DNA from: Actinomycetota bacterium
GTDB taxonomy: Bacteria > Actinomycetota > Actinomycetes > Propionibacteriales > Propionibacteriaceae
DNA length: 64,000 bases
Direction of reading: 5' to 3'
Assembly: GCA_020161795.1 (NCBI GenBank)
Contig: JAIUOR010000030.1
Location: 1-64,000 of the forward strand
Below are positions 38,419 through 47,952 of the stretch, in pieces. Numbering within the stretch: position 1 is the first letter of the stretch; the number at the start of each line of letters is the position of its first letter. The position numbers were made by a program, and so were the translations under genes. Below the pieces are notes generated by a model. That model did no database searches. It saw only the letters and a program-made list of their open reading frames with translations, and had not been told where the DNA came from.

Positions 38419-39279
38419 ATGAAGATCGATCTGCACGCGCACAGTGCGGTCTCCGACGGTACCGACACGCCGGCGGAGCTGGTCGTGGCGGCCGCGGCAG
38501 CAGGCCTCGACGTGGTGGCGCTGACCGATCACGACACCTTCGACGGTCTGCCGGAGGCGCTGGCCGCCTCCCCGGCGGCCGGCGTGCGGGTGCTGGGTGG
38601 CGTCGAGCTGTCGGCCGAGGTCGATCAGGTGAGCGTCCACCTGTTGGGCTACGGCTGCCGGCCCGACGATCCCGGGTTGCTGGCAGAGCTGGCCCGGATC
38701 CGCCGGGGCCGCGACGGCCGGATCCCGGCGATGCTGGCGGCGCTGGCCGGGCTGGGGATGCCGCTCGACCCGGCGGTCCTGGCCGCGACCCGGGGGAGCG
38801 CGGTCTCGATCGGACGCCCGCACCTGGCCGACGCGCTGGTCGCCCAGGGCCACGTGGCCGACCGCGCGGAGGCCTTCGCCACGTACCTGGCCGACGACGG
38901 GCCAGCCTTCGTGCCGCGCTACGCCGCCGACCTTCCGGCGGCGATCGACCTGATCCACGCCGCCGGCGGCGTTGCGGTGATCGCGCACCCCTGGGGACGG
39001 GTGAGCCGCGCGGTGCTGCCCGAGCCCTATCTGGCCGCGTTGGCCGAGCGGCACCGCCTGGACGGCGTCGAGGTCGACCACAACGACCATGACGACCAGA
39101 CCAGGGCCGACCTGCGCGCCGTGGCCGGAAGACTGGGGCTGCTGGCCACCGGCTCCTCCGACTATCACGGCACCGGCAAGACCGGCCACCCGCTGGGCGC
39201 CCACACCACGCCGCCCGAGGTTCTGGCCGAGATCGATGCCCGGATCGCCGCCGCCGGGGGCCGGGCACTCAGCGGCTGA
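38419..39279 (+). CDS. PHP-domain phosphoesterase
   Basis: 286 residues. Metal-binding motifs of the PHP family are in order: DLHAHSAVSDG (His6, His8), LTDHDTFDG, GVELSAEVD, then VIAHPWG and the final SSDYHG. Relatives hydrolyse nucleoside 3',5'-bisphosphates or trim RNA 5' ends. Helical insertion IRRGRDGRIPAML is also typical. It is followed at 52 bp by trpS in the same direction. Confidence 0.9.
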   Translation: MKIDLHAHSAVSDGTDTPAELVVAAAAAGLDVVALTDHDTFDGLPEALAASPAAGVRVLGGVELSAEVDQVSVHLLGYGCRPDDPGLLAELARIRRGRDGRIPAMLAALAGLGMPLDPAVLAATRGSAVSIGRPHLADALVAQGHVADRAEAFATYLADDGPAFVPRYAADLPAAIDLIHAAGGVAVIAHPWGRVSRAVLPEPYLAALAERHRLDGVEVDHNDHDDQTRADLRAVAGRLGLLATGSSDYHGTGKTGHPLGAHTTPPEVLAEIDARIAAAGGRALSG

Positions 39280-39330
39280 CCGCCGATGCTAAAGTCGATC
39301 TTCGCCGTCTGAGCCCGGGAGGATACGACC

Positions 39331-40443
39331 ATGACCGACCTTGCCTTCGATGCCGGCGAGCAACTTGCCTCGTCGACCTCGGACGCCTCCCTGCAGCGGA
39401 CGATGGCCCGCAGCGCGGAGATCGAGGCCGAGATCGCGGTCGACCCCAGCCGATTCCGGATCATGACCGGGGACCGGCCCACCGGCAACCTGCATCTGGG
39501 CCACTACTTCGGCTCGCTGGCCAACCGGGTACGGCTGCAGGACGCTGGCGTCGAGACGCTGATCCTGATCGCCGACTACCAGGTGATCACCGACCGCGAC
39601 GGCACCGGCCCGATCCGGGAGCGGGCGCTCTCGCTGATCGCCGACTACCTGGCGGTCGGGCTGGATCCGAGCCGCACCACGATCTACGCGCACTCGGCCG
39701 TGCCCGCGCTGAACCAGCTGATGCTGCCCTTCCTCTCCCTGGTGACCGACGCGGAACTGCGCCGGAACCCGACGGTGAAGGCTGAGCAGGAGGCAGCCGG
39801 CGACCGCCCGCTCTCCGGGCTGCTGCTGACCTACCCGGTGCACCAGGCCGCCGACATCCTGTTCTGCAAGGCGAACCTGGTGCCGGTCGGCAAGGATCAG
39901 CTGCCGCACCTGGAACAGACCCGCGTGGTCGCCCGCCGCTTCGACGAGCGGTACGGACGCGCGAACCCGGATCGTCCGGTCTTTCCGCAGGCCGAGGCGC
40001 TGCTCAGCCAGGCACCCAGCATCCTGGGGCTGGACGGCACCAAGATGAGCAAGTCCAAGGGCAACACCATCGAGATCGGGATGGACGCCGACACCACCGC
40101 GCGCCTGATCAAGAAGGCGGTGACCGACTCCGAACGCTTCATCACCTACGAGCCGGAGCGCCGGCCAGAGGTCGCCAACCTGCTGCTGCTGGGCGGCCTG
40201 GCGGCCGACCGCGATCCGGCCGAGATCGCCGCCGAGATCGGCGACGGCGGCGGGGGCGCACTGAAGCGGTTCGTCACCGAGGCAATCAACACCTACTTCG
40301 CTCCGATCCGGGCCCGGCGCGCCGAACTGGCCGCCGATCCCGGCCACCTGCTCTCGGTGCTGCGCGCCGGCAACGAGCGGGCCAACCAGATCGCGGACGC
40401 CACCCTGGACGAGGTCCGCACCGCCATGGGGATGCAGTACTGA
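39331..40443 (+). CDS. trpS: Tryptophanyl-tRNA synthetase
   Basis: 370 residues. The class I signatures are TGNLHLGH (51-58, HIGH motif) and KMSKS (from about 238). It charges tRNA-Trp. The first 38 residues form an N-terminal extension before FRIMTGDRPTGNLH; the start ATG has GGGAGG upstream. A hairpin terminator follows at 40489. Other TrpS copies may exist in the genome; nothing here tells whether this is the only one. Confidence 0.95.
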   Translation: MTDLAFDAGEQLASSTSDASLQRTMARSAEIEAEIAVDPSRFRIMTGDRPTGNLHLGHYFGSLANRVRLQDAGVETLILIADYQVITDRDGTGPIRERALSLIADYLAVGLDPSRTTIYAHSAVPALNQLMLPFLSLVTDAELRRNPTVKAEQEAAGDRPLSGLLLTYPVHQAADILFCKANLVPVGKDQLPHLEQTRVVARRFDERYGRANPDRPVFPQAEALLSQAPSILGLDGTKMSKSKGNTIEIGMDADTTARLIKKAVTDSERFITYEPERRPEVANLLLLGGLAADRDPAEIAAEIGDGGGGALKRFVTEAINTYFAPIRARRAELAADPGHLLSVLRAGNERANQIADATLDEVRTAMGMQY

Positions 40444-40488
40444 TTACCCCGTCGGGGAACGCAACCGAAGAGACGATCCGATGAGATA

Positions 40489-40531
40489 GCCGTTGTCCGG
40501 GCACCGGTAACGGGCCGAACAACGGCGTTTT
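40489..40531 (+). terminator. Terminator after trpS
   Basis: GCCGTTGT (40489-40496) and ACAACGGC (40519-40526) form an 8-bp stem with a 22-nt loop, followed by GTTTTC. It lies 46 bp after the trpS stop and before the convergent helicase gene. Confidence 0.6.
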
Positions 40532-40591
40532 CGTCATGCGCGGAGCGGGCCGGGATCCCCCGATCGGGCAGGAGATCCCGGGTCGCCGGAC

Positions 40592-42028
40592 CTACTCGGT
40601 CGCGGCTGCCGCGGGCGCCTGCTCGACCGGCTGGCCGTTGCGGGTGCGGCGACGGCTCCGCTTGCGGCGCGGCGAGCCTTCCCGCTTGTCGCCCTCACCG
40701 GTGGAGCCTTCGGGGCGACGGCCGCGATCGCGCCGTTCCCGCGGTTCGCGCGGCGGCTTCGGCTCGGCCTCCTTCAGGCGTCCCCGGGTGCCCTCGGCGA
40801 TGCCCAGATCGGCGAACAGGTGGGGCGAGGTGGAGTAGGTCTCCGGGATCTCGGTGAAGGGAAGGTCGAGCGCCTTGTTGATCACCTTCCAGCGGGTGAT
40901 GTCGGCCCAGTCGACCAGGGTGATGGCCACGCCGGTCGCGCCGGCGCGACCCGTCCGTCCGATCCGGTGGACGTAGGTCATCTCCGAGTCGGGGCACTCG
41001 TGGTTGATCACGTGGGTGACGTCGGTGATGTCGATGCCACGGGCCGCCACGTCGGTGGCCACCAGCACGTCGACCTTGCCCTCGCGGAACTTCTTCAGCG
41101 CCTTCTCGCGCATCACCTGGCTGAGATCGCCGTGGATGGAGGTCGCCTGGAAGCCCCGGTCGACCAACTCGTCGGCCAGCCGCTGGGCTGCCCGCTTGGT
41201 GCGGGTGAAGATCATGGTGCGGCCGCGGCCCTCGGCCTGCAGCGCGCGCCCGATGATCTCGGGCTTGTCCAGGTCGTGCGCCTGGTAGACGAACTGGGTG
41301 GTGTCGGGCACCGTCATCTGGGCGTCGTGGCTCTCGGCGCGGACGTTCACCGGCTGGTTGAGGTGCATCCGAGCCAGGGCGACGATGGCCGACGGCATGG
41401 TGGCCGAGAACAGCAGCGTCTGACGCGACTTCGGGGTCTTGGAGATCAGCCGCTCGACGTCGGGCAGGAAGCCAAGGTCGAGCATCTCGTCGGCCTCGTC
41501 GAGCACCAGCACCTTGACGTGGGCCAGGTTGAGGTTGCGCCGCTGCACCAGGTCGAGCAGCCGGCCCGGGGTGCCGACGACCACGTCGACCCCGTCCGCC
41601 AGGGCCTCGAGCTGCGGCTCGTAGCCGACGCCGCCGTAGACCGTGAGCACCCGCGCCTTGCGGACGGCCGAGGCGACCTCGAGGTCACGGGCCACCTGCA
41701 GCGCGAGCTCGCGGGTGGGCGTCATGACCAGGGCCTGCGGCAGGTCCTTGGCGGGCATGTCGTCGTAGCCCTCGTCGCCGGCGACCAGGATCCGCTGCAG
41801 CAGGCTGATGCCGAAGGCCAGCGTCTTGCCGGTGCCGGTGCGGGCCTGGCCGATCATGTCGGTGCCGGCCAGCGCGATCGGGATCGCCAGCGCCTGAATC
41901 GGGAACGGGTGGGTGATGTCGATGGCGGCCAGCGCCGCCGAGATCGGTTCGATCACGCCGAGATCGGCGAAGGTGTGCTGTTGGTCCGCGACCGGGGCGG
42001 AGTCGATGGTGTCGGTGCTCAGGGTCAT
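40592..42028 (-). CDS. DEAD-box RNA helicase (RhlE/DeaD type)
   Basis: 478 residues. Motifs seen are the Q motif (FADLGVIEPISAAL, FPIQALAIP), GQARTGTGKT, TPTRELALQ, VLDEADEMLDLGF, SAT, VATDVAARGIDI and HRIGRTGRAG. The last 70 residues are Arg/Glu-rich and probably bind RNA. These enzymes remodel RNA in ribosome assembly or decay. In mycobacteria the RhlE homologue (Rv3211) also lies close to the DUF3107 gene, matching the neighbour here. Confidence 0.93.
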   Translation of the reverse strand: MTLSTDTIDSAPVADQQHTFADLGVIEPISAALAAIDITHPFPIQALAIPIALAGTDMIGQARTGTGKTLAFGISLLQRILVAGDEGYDDMPAKDLPQALVMTPTRELALQVARDLEVASAVRKARVLTVYGGVGYEPQLEALADGVDVVVGTPGRLLDLVQRRNLNLAHVKVLVLDEADEMLDLGFLPDVERLISKTPKSRQTLLFSATMPSAIVALARMHLNQPVNVRAESHDAQMTVPDTTQFVYQAHDLDKPEIIGRALQAEGRGRTMIFTRTKRAAQRLADELVDRGFQATSIHGDLSQVMREKALKKFREGKVDVLVATDVAARGIDITDVTHVINHECPDSEMTYVHRIGRTGRAGATGVAITLVDWADITRWKVINKALDLPFTEIPETYSTSPHLFADLGIAEGTRGRLKEAEPKPPREPRERRDRGRRPEGSTGEGDKREGSPRRKRSRRRTRNGQPVEQAPAAAATE

Positions 42029-42142
42029 GCCTCTTCGTCATCCAGCGGGTTGACGCTGGTCAGGGAACCCGCCAGCAGCGCGAAAAGGCAGCCACAGCGG
42101 GGACGCAGGTGTTGCGTGCCCGCCCAGTCTAGCCCGACCTGC

Positions 42143-42370
42143 CTATCCGGTGCCGAACCCGACCGGCCGGACGTGTTCCTGGCCGAGGTCAACGTAGGCG
42201 ATCTTGTCGACCGGGACGAGCACCTTGCGTCCCTTGGCGTCGGTGAGGGTGAGGATGCTGTCGTCGGCCAGCGCCTTCAGCAGGTTCTTCTCGACGTCGG
42301 CTGCCGTCTCGTCGGTCTCGACGGCGATCTCCCGTGCCACGTGCTGAATGCCGACCTTGATCTCCACCAT
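42143..42370 (-). CDS. DUF3107 family protein
   Basis: 75 residues: MVEIKVGIQHVAREIAVETD through DAKGRKVLVPVDKIAYVDLG. It is a full-length member of the small DUF3107 family (mycobacterial TB9.4/Rv3208A type), conserved across actinobacteria with unknown function. The ATG has AAGGAGG upstream. It lies between the RNA helicase and the FHA gene on the same strand. Confidence 0.9.
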   Translation of the reverse strand: MVEIKVGIQHVAREIAVETDETAADVEKNLLKALADDSILTLTDAKGRKVLVPVDKIAYVDLGQEHVRPVGFGTG

Positions 42371-42452
42371 GCCTCCTTGTGAGTCTGCCCCGCCAATCTA
42401 TACGCGGGATGCCGCGAATCCGGCCGGAGTACGCCCAGAGCGCAACCAGGAG

Positions 42453-43202
42453 TCAGGCGGACACTCCGGCAAACGCCGCCCTCTCGTCCTCGGTGGCCCG
42501 GCGGACGACGATGCGGGTCCAGGCGCCGAGGTAGATGCGCTGGTCCGGGGCCAGTTCCACCTTGCCGCGCGGGATGGGCATGGCGGGCAGCGGGCCGGCG
42601 GCGGTGCCGATGAAGGTGCCGTTGGCCGACTCCAGATCCTCGATCCACCAGCGGCTGCCGTCGGTGGTCAGCCGGGCGTGGCGGCGGCTGCAGCCGGTGT
42701 CGAGTTCGCAGTCGACCTCGGGGTAGATGTTGCGGCTGGTGGAGATCCGTCCGATCAGGTTGGTCTCCTTCACCAGTGGCACGATGTCGGGCAGGCCGGG
42801 GGAGGGCAGCGGATCGGCCGAACCCTGGGCGGCATACCAGTCGGGGTCGATCCACAGCTCCGCGATCCATTCCACCGCGGGAACGGCGGTCGCCTCGGCC
42901 GGCTCGGCGACGGTCTCGGCGGGCTCAGGGAGGATTTCGACCGGCTCGGTGGGCGATTCGGCGGGTTCCGCAGCGAGCGCGGCCGGGCCGCCGATGAAGT
43001 CGTGGCCGCACGCCTCGCAGAACAGCGCGTCGGCCACGTTGGGCGTGCCGCAGGCCGGGCAGACCATCGCCGCCGGAGGCTGCAGCGGTTCCGCTGCCGG
43101 CGGCGGAACCGGGGTCGCCGGCGCCCCCGCCGGGATGGGCAGGCCGCAGGTGTCGCAGAAGTCGGTCGCGGTGGAGGTATGCCCTGCTGGACAGATCGGC
43201 AT
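42453..43202 (-). CDS. FHA-domain protein with two zinc ribbons
   Basis: 249 residues. Two zinc-ribbon-like modules come first: CPAGH...CDTCG (4-20) and CPACG...CEACG (48-66). An acidic Pro-rich linker follows, then an FHA domain (LIGRISTSRNIYPEVDC, CSRRHARL, WWIEDLESANGTFIG). FHA domains bind phosphothreonine; the conserved Arg, Ser-Arg-Arg-His and Asn are present. It is the last gene of the kinase-phosphatase operon, one base after the VWA stop, so it is a likely reader or target of PknG phosphorylation. It lacks the N-terminal phosphothreonine site of GarA. Confidence 0.88.
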   Translation of the reverse strand: MPICPAGHTSTATDFCDTCGLPIPAGAPATPVPPPAAEPLQPPAAMVCPACGTPNVADALFCEACGHDFIGGPAALAAEPAESPTEPVEILPEPAETVAEPAEATAVPAVEWIAELWIDPDWYAAQGSADPLPSPGLPDIVPLVKETNLIGRISTSRNIYPEVDCELDTGCSRRHARLTTDGSRWWIEDLESANGTFIGTAAGPLPAMPIPRGKVELAPDQRIYLGAWTRIVVRRATEDERAAFAGVSA

Positions 43203-43203
43203 G

Positions 43204-44484
43204 TCAGCCCCTGATTCTCGTTGTCTTCGTCGAGGCGGTATCCAGCGCCATCACGTCGGCCTTGTCGACCGCCCGCCGCAGCTGGACGGTACCGGTGCGG
43301 GCGTCGGTCACGTCCACCACCTTGCGCAACTTCGCGGTTGCCTCGGCGTTGCCCGTCTCGGTGGCGAGCTGGACGGCGCGGCCCAGCTTGGTGGTGGCTG
43401 TCGCCTCGTCGCCCACCGCCTGGGCGGCCAGGCCCTCCTGGATCACCTGCGCCAGCTCGGTCTGGCCGGTGTAGTGCGCCACCTCGGGATTGATCTGGGC
43501 GGTCAGGTTCGTGTCCGCCGACCACTTCGCCTTGACCAGCCCCTGGGTGAGGAGCTCGTTGCCCACGGCCAGCTGCACCCGTGCGGCGAGCTGCTCCTGG
43601 CCGACGGTCTTGGCAGCCAGCCGGATGGCGAGGTGGTAGTCGCGTTCCTCGTCTCCCCAGGAGCCGGTCGGATAGCTCATCGTCAGCTGGTTGACCGGGG
43701 TGCCGCGGTGGGTGAGATCCTCCACGGTGGGGGAGACCTGACGCACGAACTGCACCTGCGCGCCCTGCGGAATCCAGATCCGGAGCTCGGCGTTGGCCAC
43801 GCCGCGGGCCATCGAGTTGCGCAGCAGCTCGGTGAAGACCGCGCCCAACTGGCTGGCGTTCGGGATGATGTCGACGGTGCCCAGCAGCGCCTGGGCGATC
43901 TTGCGGATCTCGGCCACCTTCCAGTCCACGCCCACGCCGCGGGCGTCCACCTGGAAATGGCCGACGCAGTTGGCGATCGCCGTGTCGAGCTGGCTCTGGG
44001 TCTCGTTGTGGTTCTCCCCGTCGGTCAGCAGGATGGCGTGCTTGTTGCCGAGCGGCCCGACCGAGGCGAACAGAGCCTTGGCCAGGTTCAGCCACGTCCC
44101 CATGGCGGTACCGCCGTCGGCCCGGAAGAAGCTGATCGCCCGGCGCGCCTCGGCGCGGGTGCGCGGATCCATCCGCACCATGCCGGCGCCGGTCTGCACC
44201 ATCGGGTAGGCCAGGTAGGCCTTGTGGTTGCCTGCCACGACCGCGAAGTAGGTGCCGTCGAGAATGTGATCCAGGGCCACCATCGCCGCCTGCTTGGCCG
44301 CGTTCATGTTCGCCTGGCCCATCGAGCCCGAGGTGTCGACGATGATGATCTCGCCCGCGTCGCCAGCCCCGGTCTTCCCGGCCTCGCCGGCGCCGGTGCA
44401 CGAGATCGTCACGATCGCGTTCACGTCGGTGCCACCGTCGGGCAGGTACTCGTTCTGGTAGACCGCAGAGGTGAACTCAGCCAT
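43204..44484 (-). CDS. von Willebrand factor A domain protein (TerY-like)
   Basis: 426 residues. The VWA domain has a full MIDAS site: Asp50-x-Ser52-x-Ser54 (IIIVDTSGSMG), Thr126 (DGGTAMG) and Asp155 (LLTDGENH). An all-beta middle region follows (ERDYHLAIRLAAKTV), then a helical C-terminus with QLATETGNAEATAKLRKVV. It has no signal peptide, so it acts in the cytoplasm. VWA, PP2C and a protein kinase are the defining trio of TerY-P systems; here the three genes are adjacent and overlap or touch. Confidence 0.9.
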   Translation of the reverse strand: MAEFTSAVYQNEYLPDGGTDVNAIVTISCTGAGEAGKTGAGDAGEIIIVDTSGSMGQANMNAAKQAAMVALDHILDGTYFAVVAGNHKAYLAYPMVQTGAGMVRMDPRTRAEARRAISFFRADGGTAMGTWLNLAKALFASVGPLGNKHAILLTDGENHNETQSQLDTAIANCVGHFQVDARGVGVDWKVAEIRKIAQALLGTVDIIPNASQLGAVFTELLRNSMARGVANAELRIWIPQGAQVQFVRQVSPTVEDLTHRGTPVNQLTMSYPTGSWGDEERDYHLAIRLAAKTVGQEQLAARVQLAVGNELLTQGLVKAKWSADTNLTAQINPEVAHYTGQTELAQVIQEGLAAQAVGDEATATTKLGRAVQLATETGNAEATAKLRKVVDVTDARTGTVQLRRAVDKADVMALDTASTKTTRIRG

Positions 44485-45643
44485 CGATGGGTTTCCCTTC
44501 CCCGGCGGCGACGTCCGCGGCCGGTTCCTCCAGCCTAACGGTGTGGCGGGCGAGCGCCACCGTCACGTTGTCCTGCCCGCCCTGGGCGTTCGCCCAGGCC
44601 ACCAGCGCCCGGGCGAGGGCCAGCGGGGACGGGTCGGCCACGGCGGCGGCGTCGAGCTGTTCGGCCAGGGCGGCCGGCTCGGAGGCGTAGTTCCACAGAC
44701 CGTCGGAGCAGACCACCAGCCAGCCGTCGGAGCCCGGACGAAGCACGCCGGTGCGAGGCACCACGTCGGTGGCATCGCTGCCCAGCCACTTCGTGATGGC
44801 GTGTGCCTTGGGCATCGCCTCCGCCTCGTCGCGGGGCATTCCCTGTTCGATGAACTCCTGCGCCATCGAGTCGTCGCGGGTCAGCAGCAGCCGCTCGACC
44901 TGATCCGGAGCCGATCCGGGGTCGCCGATCCAGTAGACACGGCTGTCCCCGAGCGAGCCGTAGTGGATCCCGGGATCGAGGCCGGGGGAGCCGGCGACGA
45001 CCACGGCGGCGGCGAAGGTGGCCGATCCGGCGCTGACGCCCTCACCGGTCGTGGCTGCGGCGATGGCGGCATTGGCCTCGGCCGCGGCGGCGACCAGGGC
45101 CTCGGCGATCGCGTCATCGCTGCCCACGGCCTGCTCGGCCAGCACCCGGCAGGCCTGTTCGGCGCCCGCGGTCGAGGCCACATCCGCCTCGGCCGAACTG
45201 GAGACGCCGTCGCACACCACCAGCACGGCGCGATCCCCTTCCGGGGAGACCCAGAGCGCCAGTGCGTCCTCGTTGCGGGTGTGCTGAACCCCTCGATCGC
45301 AGACCCCGGCCAGCCATGGCGCCGGCGCCGCCTCGCTGTGATCCCGCGGGTCGGGCGCCTTGGTGCCGCAGGTCTGGCAGTAGCCGTCGGCGTCGATCGT
45401 CCCGCCGCACTGGGCGCAGCTGCGCGGCTGTGCCTCGGCGCCCAGGCGCCGGGTCGCGGTCGACCCCCCGCTGGGCTGCAGCGGAGGAGGCGGCGCGGTG
45501 GGCAGCAGCGGAGCGCCGCAGCCCTCGCAGAAGCTCGCCCAGGCGGTCACCGGGTAGGTGCAGGTGGGGCAGCGGCCTTCGACCGCCGAAGGAGGTGTCG
45601 TGCCGCCGCCATCGAGCAGCGGCCAGGGTTCTTCGTTGCTCAC
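44477..45643 (-). CDS. PP2C-type Ser/Thr phosphatase with zinc ribbons
   Basis: 388 residues from GTG 45643. Two zinc ribbons (CPTC...CEGCG near 26-44 and CAQCG...YCQTCG near 75-92) precede a complete PP2C domain: RNEDA, VVCDGVSSSAEADVAS, GSLGDSRVYWIG, SDGLWNY and GGQDNVTVAL. All metal-binding aspartates are present, so it should be active. It probably reverses PknG phosphorylation. Its start overlaps the pknG stop by 4 bp and its end overlaps the VWA start by 8 bp. Confidence 0.93.
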   Translation of the reverse strand: MSNEEPWPLLDGGGTTPPSAVEGRCPTCTYPVTAWASFCEGCGAPLLPTAPPPPLQPSGGSTATRRLGAEAQPRSCAQCGGTIDADGYCQTCGTKAPDPRDHSEAAPAPWLAGVCDRGVQHTRNEDALALWVSPEGDRAVLVVCDGVSSSAEADVASTAGAEQACRVLAEQAVGSDDAIAEALVAAAAEANAAIAAATTGEGVSAGSATFAAAVVVAGSPGLDPGIHYGSLGDSRVYWIGDPGSAPDQVERLLLTRDDSMAQEFIEQGMPRDEAEAMPKAHAITKWLGSDATDVVPRTGVLRPGSDGWLVVCSDGLWNYASEPAALAEQLDAAAVADPSPLALARALVAWANAQGGQDNVTVALARHTVRLEEPAADVAAGEGKPIDG

Positions 45644-47952
45644 AGCAGGCTCCAGGGTCGAATCGAGAGGGCCAGATCGACGTAGTGTGCGCGTTCGGCC
45701 GGATCGGAGGTCAGCGCGGCGCGGTTGCGGTAGGCCTGCTCCAGGCGGCCGCGGAGCCCCGCTGCGTCCAAGTCCTGGCCGCCGAGCCGCACCGGGCCCT
45801 TGCCGGCCAGGTCGAGAGCCCGTTCCAGCAGCAACTGCTCGTATTCGGCCTGCGCGACCGGTTCGAGGCGGGACGCGCCGATCGCGGTCAGCGCCCGGTC
45901 GATGGCGGGGATGTCGTGGGCCTGGGTCGCCAGCAGGACGGCCCGCTGCCGCTGCGACTCGGGGTAGCCCCGGGAGGTGTTCGGGACGAGTTCCAGGGCG
46001 GTCAGGGTTCCGGCGGCGTCGCCGCGTCCGGCCCGCACCCGGGCCAGCCCGAAGGCAGCCGGGGTGACGTAGTTGGCGTCCGTCGAGGCGCAGACCAGGT
46101 ACAGCGTCTGCGCCAGGTCGGGTTCGCCGCCCAGTTCGCAGGCCACGGCCAGGGCGAGCTTGGGAGCCAGCTCGCCCGGCACCTGGCCGTAGACCGCGTT
46201 GAAGGAGGACTGCGCGGTGGCGTAGTCCTGGGCGGCCAGCGAGCCCAGGCCGGCCAGCCAGACCGCCCGCCATTCCCAGGGGTCCGCGGTCAGCAGTTGC
46301 TGGACGCAGGCGTCCAGGGCCCGGGCGTCGCCCAGCTCGAGGGCGGCATGGCCGCGGGCCAGCAGCACCTCGGCGGTCTGGGCGGGAGCCCCGCCCAACG
46401 CGGCCAGCCGCTGCGCCGGGTCGTCGATGTTGATGCGGGCCACCCAGGCCCGCTGCGGATCAGCCTCGTCGGGCCGGAGCCGGGGCAGCTGGCGCCAGCT
46501 GAAGCGATCGCCGGTGGCGGTGGGCGGGTCGAACAATGCCGAGGCTGCGGCCGTGGTGGCGACGCCCTGGGTGCGGGCGGCCACCACCTCGCGCAGTACC
46601 CCGATCAGCTGGGTGCGCAGTTCGTCGGCCGAGGCGAAGCGGTCGTTGGGGTCGCGCGCGCAGCACTTCAGCAGCAGCCGGTAGGCGGCATCGTGCTCGG
46701 CGAAGACGGGGATCTCGTCGACCGGCGGAATGGTGAACTCGTAGCTGGTCTGATACCCGGGGACGTCGGCGCACAGCACCATCAGGGTCCGGCCGATGGT
46801 GAAGATGTCGGAGGCGACCGACGGGCCTGCCGTCGCCACCTCCGGCGCCTGGAAGCCGACCGTCCCATAGATCGCCGAGTCGTCGTCGCCGGCATGGCGC
46901 ACGCCGCCCAGGTCGATCAGCTTCAGCGCGTCGCCCACCTGGATCACGTTGTCAGGCTTGAAGTCGCAGTAGAGCAGACCCAGTTCGTGCAGGTAGCTGA
47001 AGGCCGGCAGGATCTCGATCAGGAAGGCCAGGGCCTGATCCAGCGGGAGGGGGTTGGGCTCCCCGCCGTTGGCCTCCATCCGCTGCTTGAGCAGCTGCTT
47101 GAGCGAGCGGCCGCCGACGTACTCCATCACGATGTAGCCGGCGTCGTCGTGGGTGACGAAGTTGTGGATCTCGACGATCAGCGGGTGCTCCACCCGCGCC
47201 AGGAACTGCTGCTCGCTGATGGTCGCGGCGAGGGCGTCGGAGTCGCCGGTGTTGAGCAGCCCCTTGAGCACCACCCACCGCCCGGAGACATTGAGGTCGC
47301 GGGCCAGGTAGATCCAGCCCATGCCGCCGTGCGCGAGGGCCCCCTCCACCTGGTACTGACCGGCCACGACGTCGCCGGCGGCGAGCTTGGCGGTGAACGA
47401 ATAGGGGGCGCCGCAGTTGGGGCAGAATCCCTCGCTGCGTCCGGAGCCCACCGTCGAGGACTGGCCGACCTTTACGCCGCAGTTGGGGCAGACCCGGCGG
47501 TCCTCGGGCACCACCGGGGAGACCAGCACGGCCTTGGACGGGTCGATCGCCGGGGCCGGCGGAACGTAGGTGAGCCCGGCCCCGATGCGGCCCGGTCCGC
47601 TCCTGCGGGGCGGGCGGCGGCGGACGGCGGGCGCACCGAAGGAACTCGCGCGGGCCGAACCCAGCGCGGTCGAGCCGAGTTGCGCGGAGGCCCGGGTGAG
47701 CGAGCTCGCGCTGGACGCGGCGGTGCCGGGGGAGGACGCGGGTTCGGGCGGCAGCCCGCAGACGTCGCAGTAGCCGTCGACGATCCGTCCCCCGCAGCCG
47801 GGCTGCGGACAGGGGCCGGTGGCGGTGGTGGACGGACGGGAGCCGGGCACCCCGCGGCCCACCGGCATCGTGCCGGGGGTGGGCGGCATGCCGCAGACGT
47901 CGCAGTAGCCGTCGACGATGGTGCCGGTGCAACCCGGCTGGCCGCATCTCAC
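45640..47952 (-). CDS. pknG: Serine/threonine protein kinase PknG
   Basis: 770 residues. Two repeats with IVDGYCDVCG occur at about 3-24 and 48-69, the rubredoxin-like metal site uses Cys155/158/177/180, and the kinase domain runs from about 199. It has the PknG-type loop LAHGGMGWIYLARD, catalytic Lys230 (VVLK), YCDFKPDN in place of HRD and DLGGV in place of DFG. A TPR-rich C-terminal half follows. PknG in mycobacteria and corynebacteria phosphorylates GarA/OdhI and so controls 2-oxoglutarate and glutamate metabolism. The two extra N-terminal zinc ribbons are an addition to the usual form. Confidence 0.94.
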   Translation of the reverse strand: MRCGQPGCTGTIVDGYCDVCGMPPTPGTMPVGRGVPGSRPSTTATGPCPQPGCGGRIVDGYCDVCGLPPEPASSPGTAASSASSLTRASAQLGSTALGSARASSFGAPAVRRRPPRRSGPGRIGAGLTYVPPAPAIDPSKAVLVSPVVPEDRRVCPNCGVKVGQSSTVGSGRSEGFCPNCGAPYSFTAKLAAGDVVAGQYQVEGALAHGGMGWIYLARDLNVSGRWVVLKGLLNTGDSDALAATISEQQFLARVEHPLIVEIHNFVTHDDAGYIVMEYVGGRSLKQLLKQRMEANGGEPNPLPLDQALAFLIEILPAFSYLHELGLLYCDFKPDNVIQVGDALKLIDLGGVRHAGDDDSAIYGTVGFQAPEVATAGPSVASDIFTIGRTLMVLCADVPGYQTSYEFTIPPVDEIPVFAEHDAAYRLLLKCCARDPNDRFASADELRTQLIGVLREVVAARTQGVATTAAASALFDPPTATGDRFSWRQLPRLRPDEADPQRAWVARINIDDPAQRLAALGGAPAQTAEVLLARGHAALELGDARALDACVQQLLTADPWEWRAVWLAGLGSLAAQDYATAQSSFNAVYGQVPGELAPKLALAVACELGGEPDLAQTLYLVCASTDANYVTPAAFGLARVRAGRGDAAGTLTALELVPNTSRGYPESQRQRAVLLATQAHDIPAIDRALTAIGASRLEPVAQAEYEQLLLERALDLAGKGPVRLGGQDLDAAGLRGRLEQAYRNRAALTSDPAERAHYVDLALSIRPWSLL

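Noticed and set aside
37766-39268. Minus-strand frame extending the cap-domain protein to 500 residues
   Set aside because: Only the part from ATG 38332 matches a family; the upstream extension is antisense to the PHP gene and Arg/Pro rich.
42453-43202. GarA orthologue
   Set aside because: It has an FHA domain but lacks the N-terminal phosphothreonine motif of GarA and carries two zinc ribbons, so it is only a functional analogue at best.
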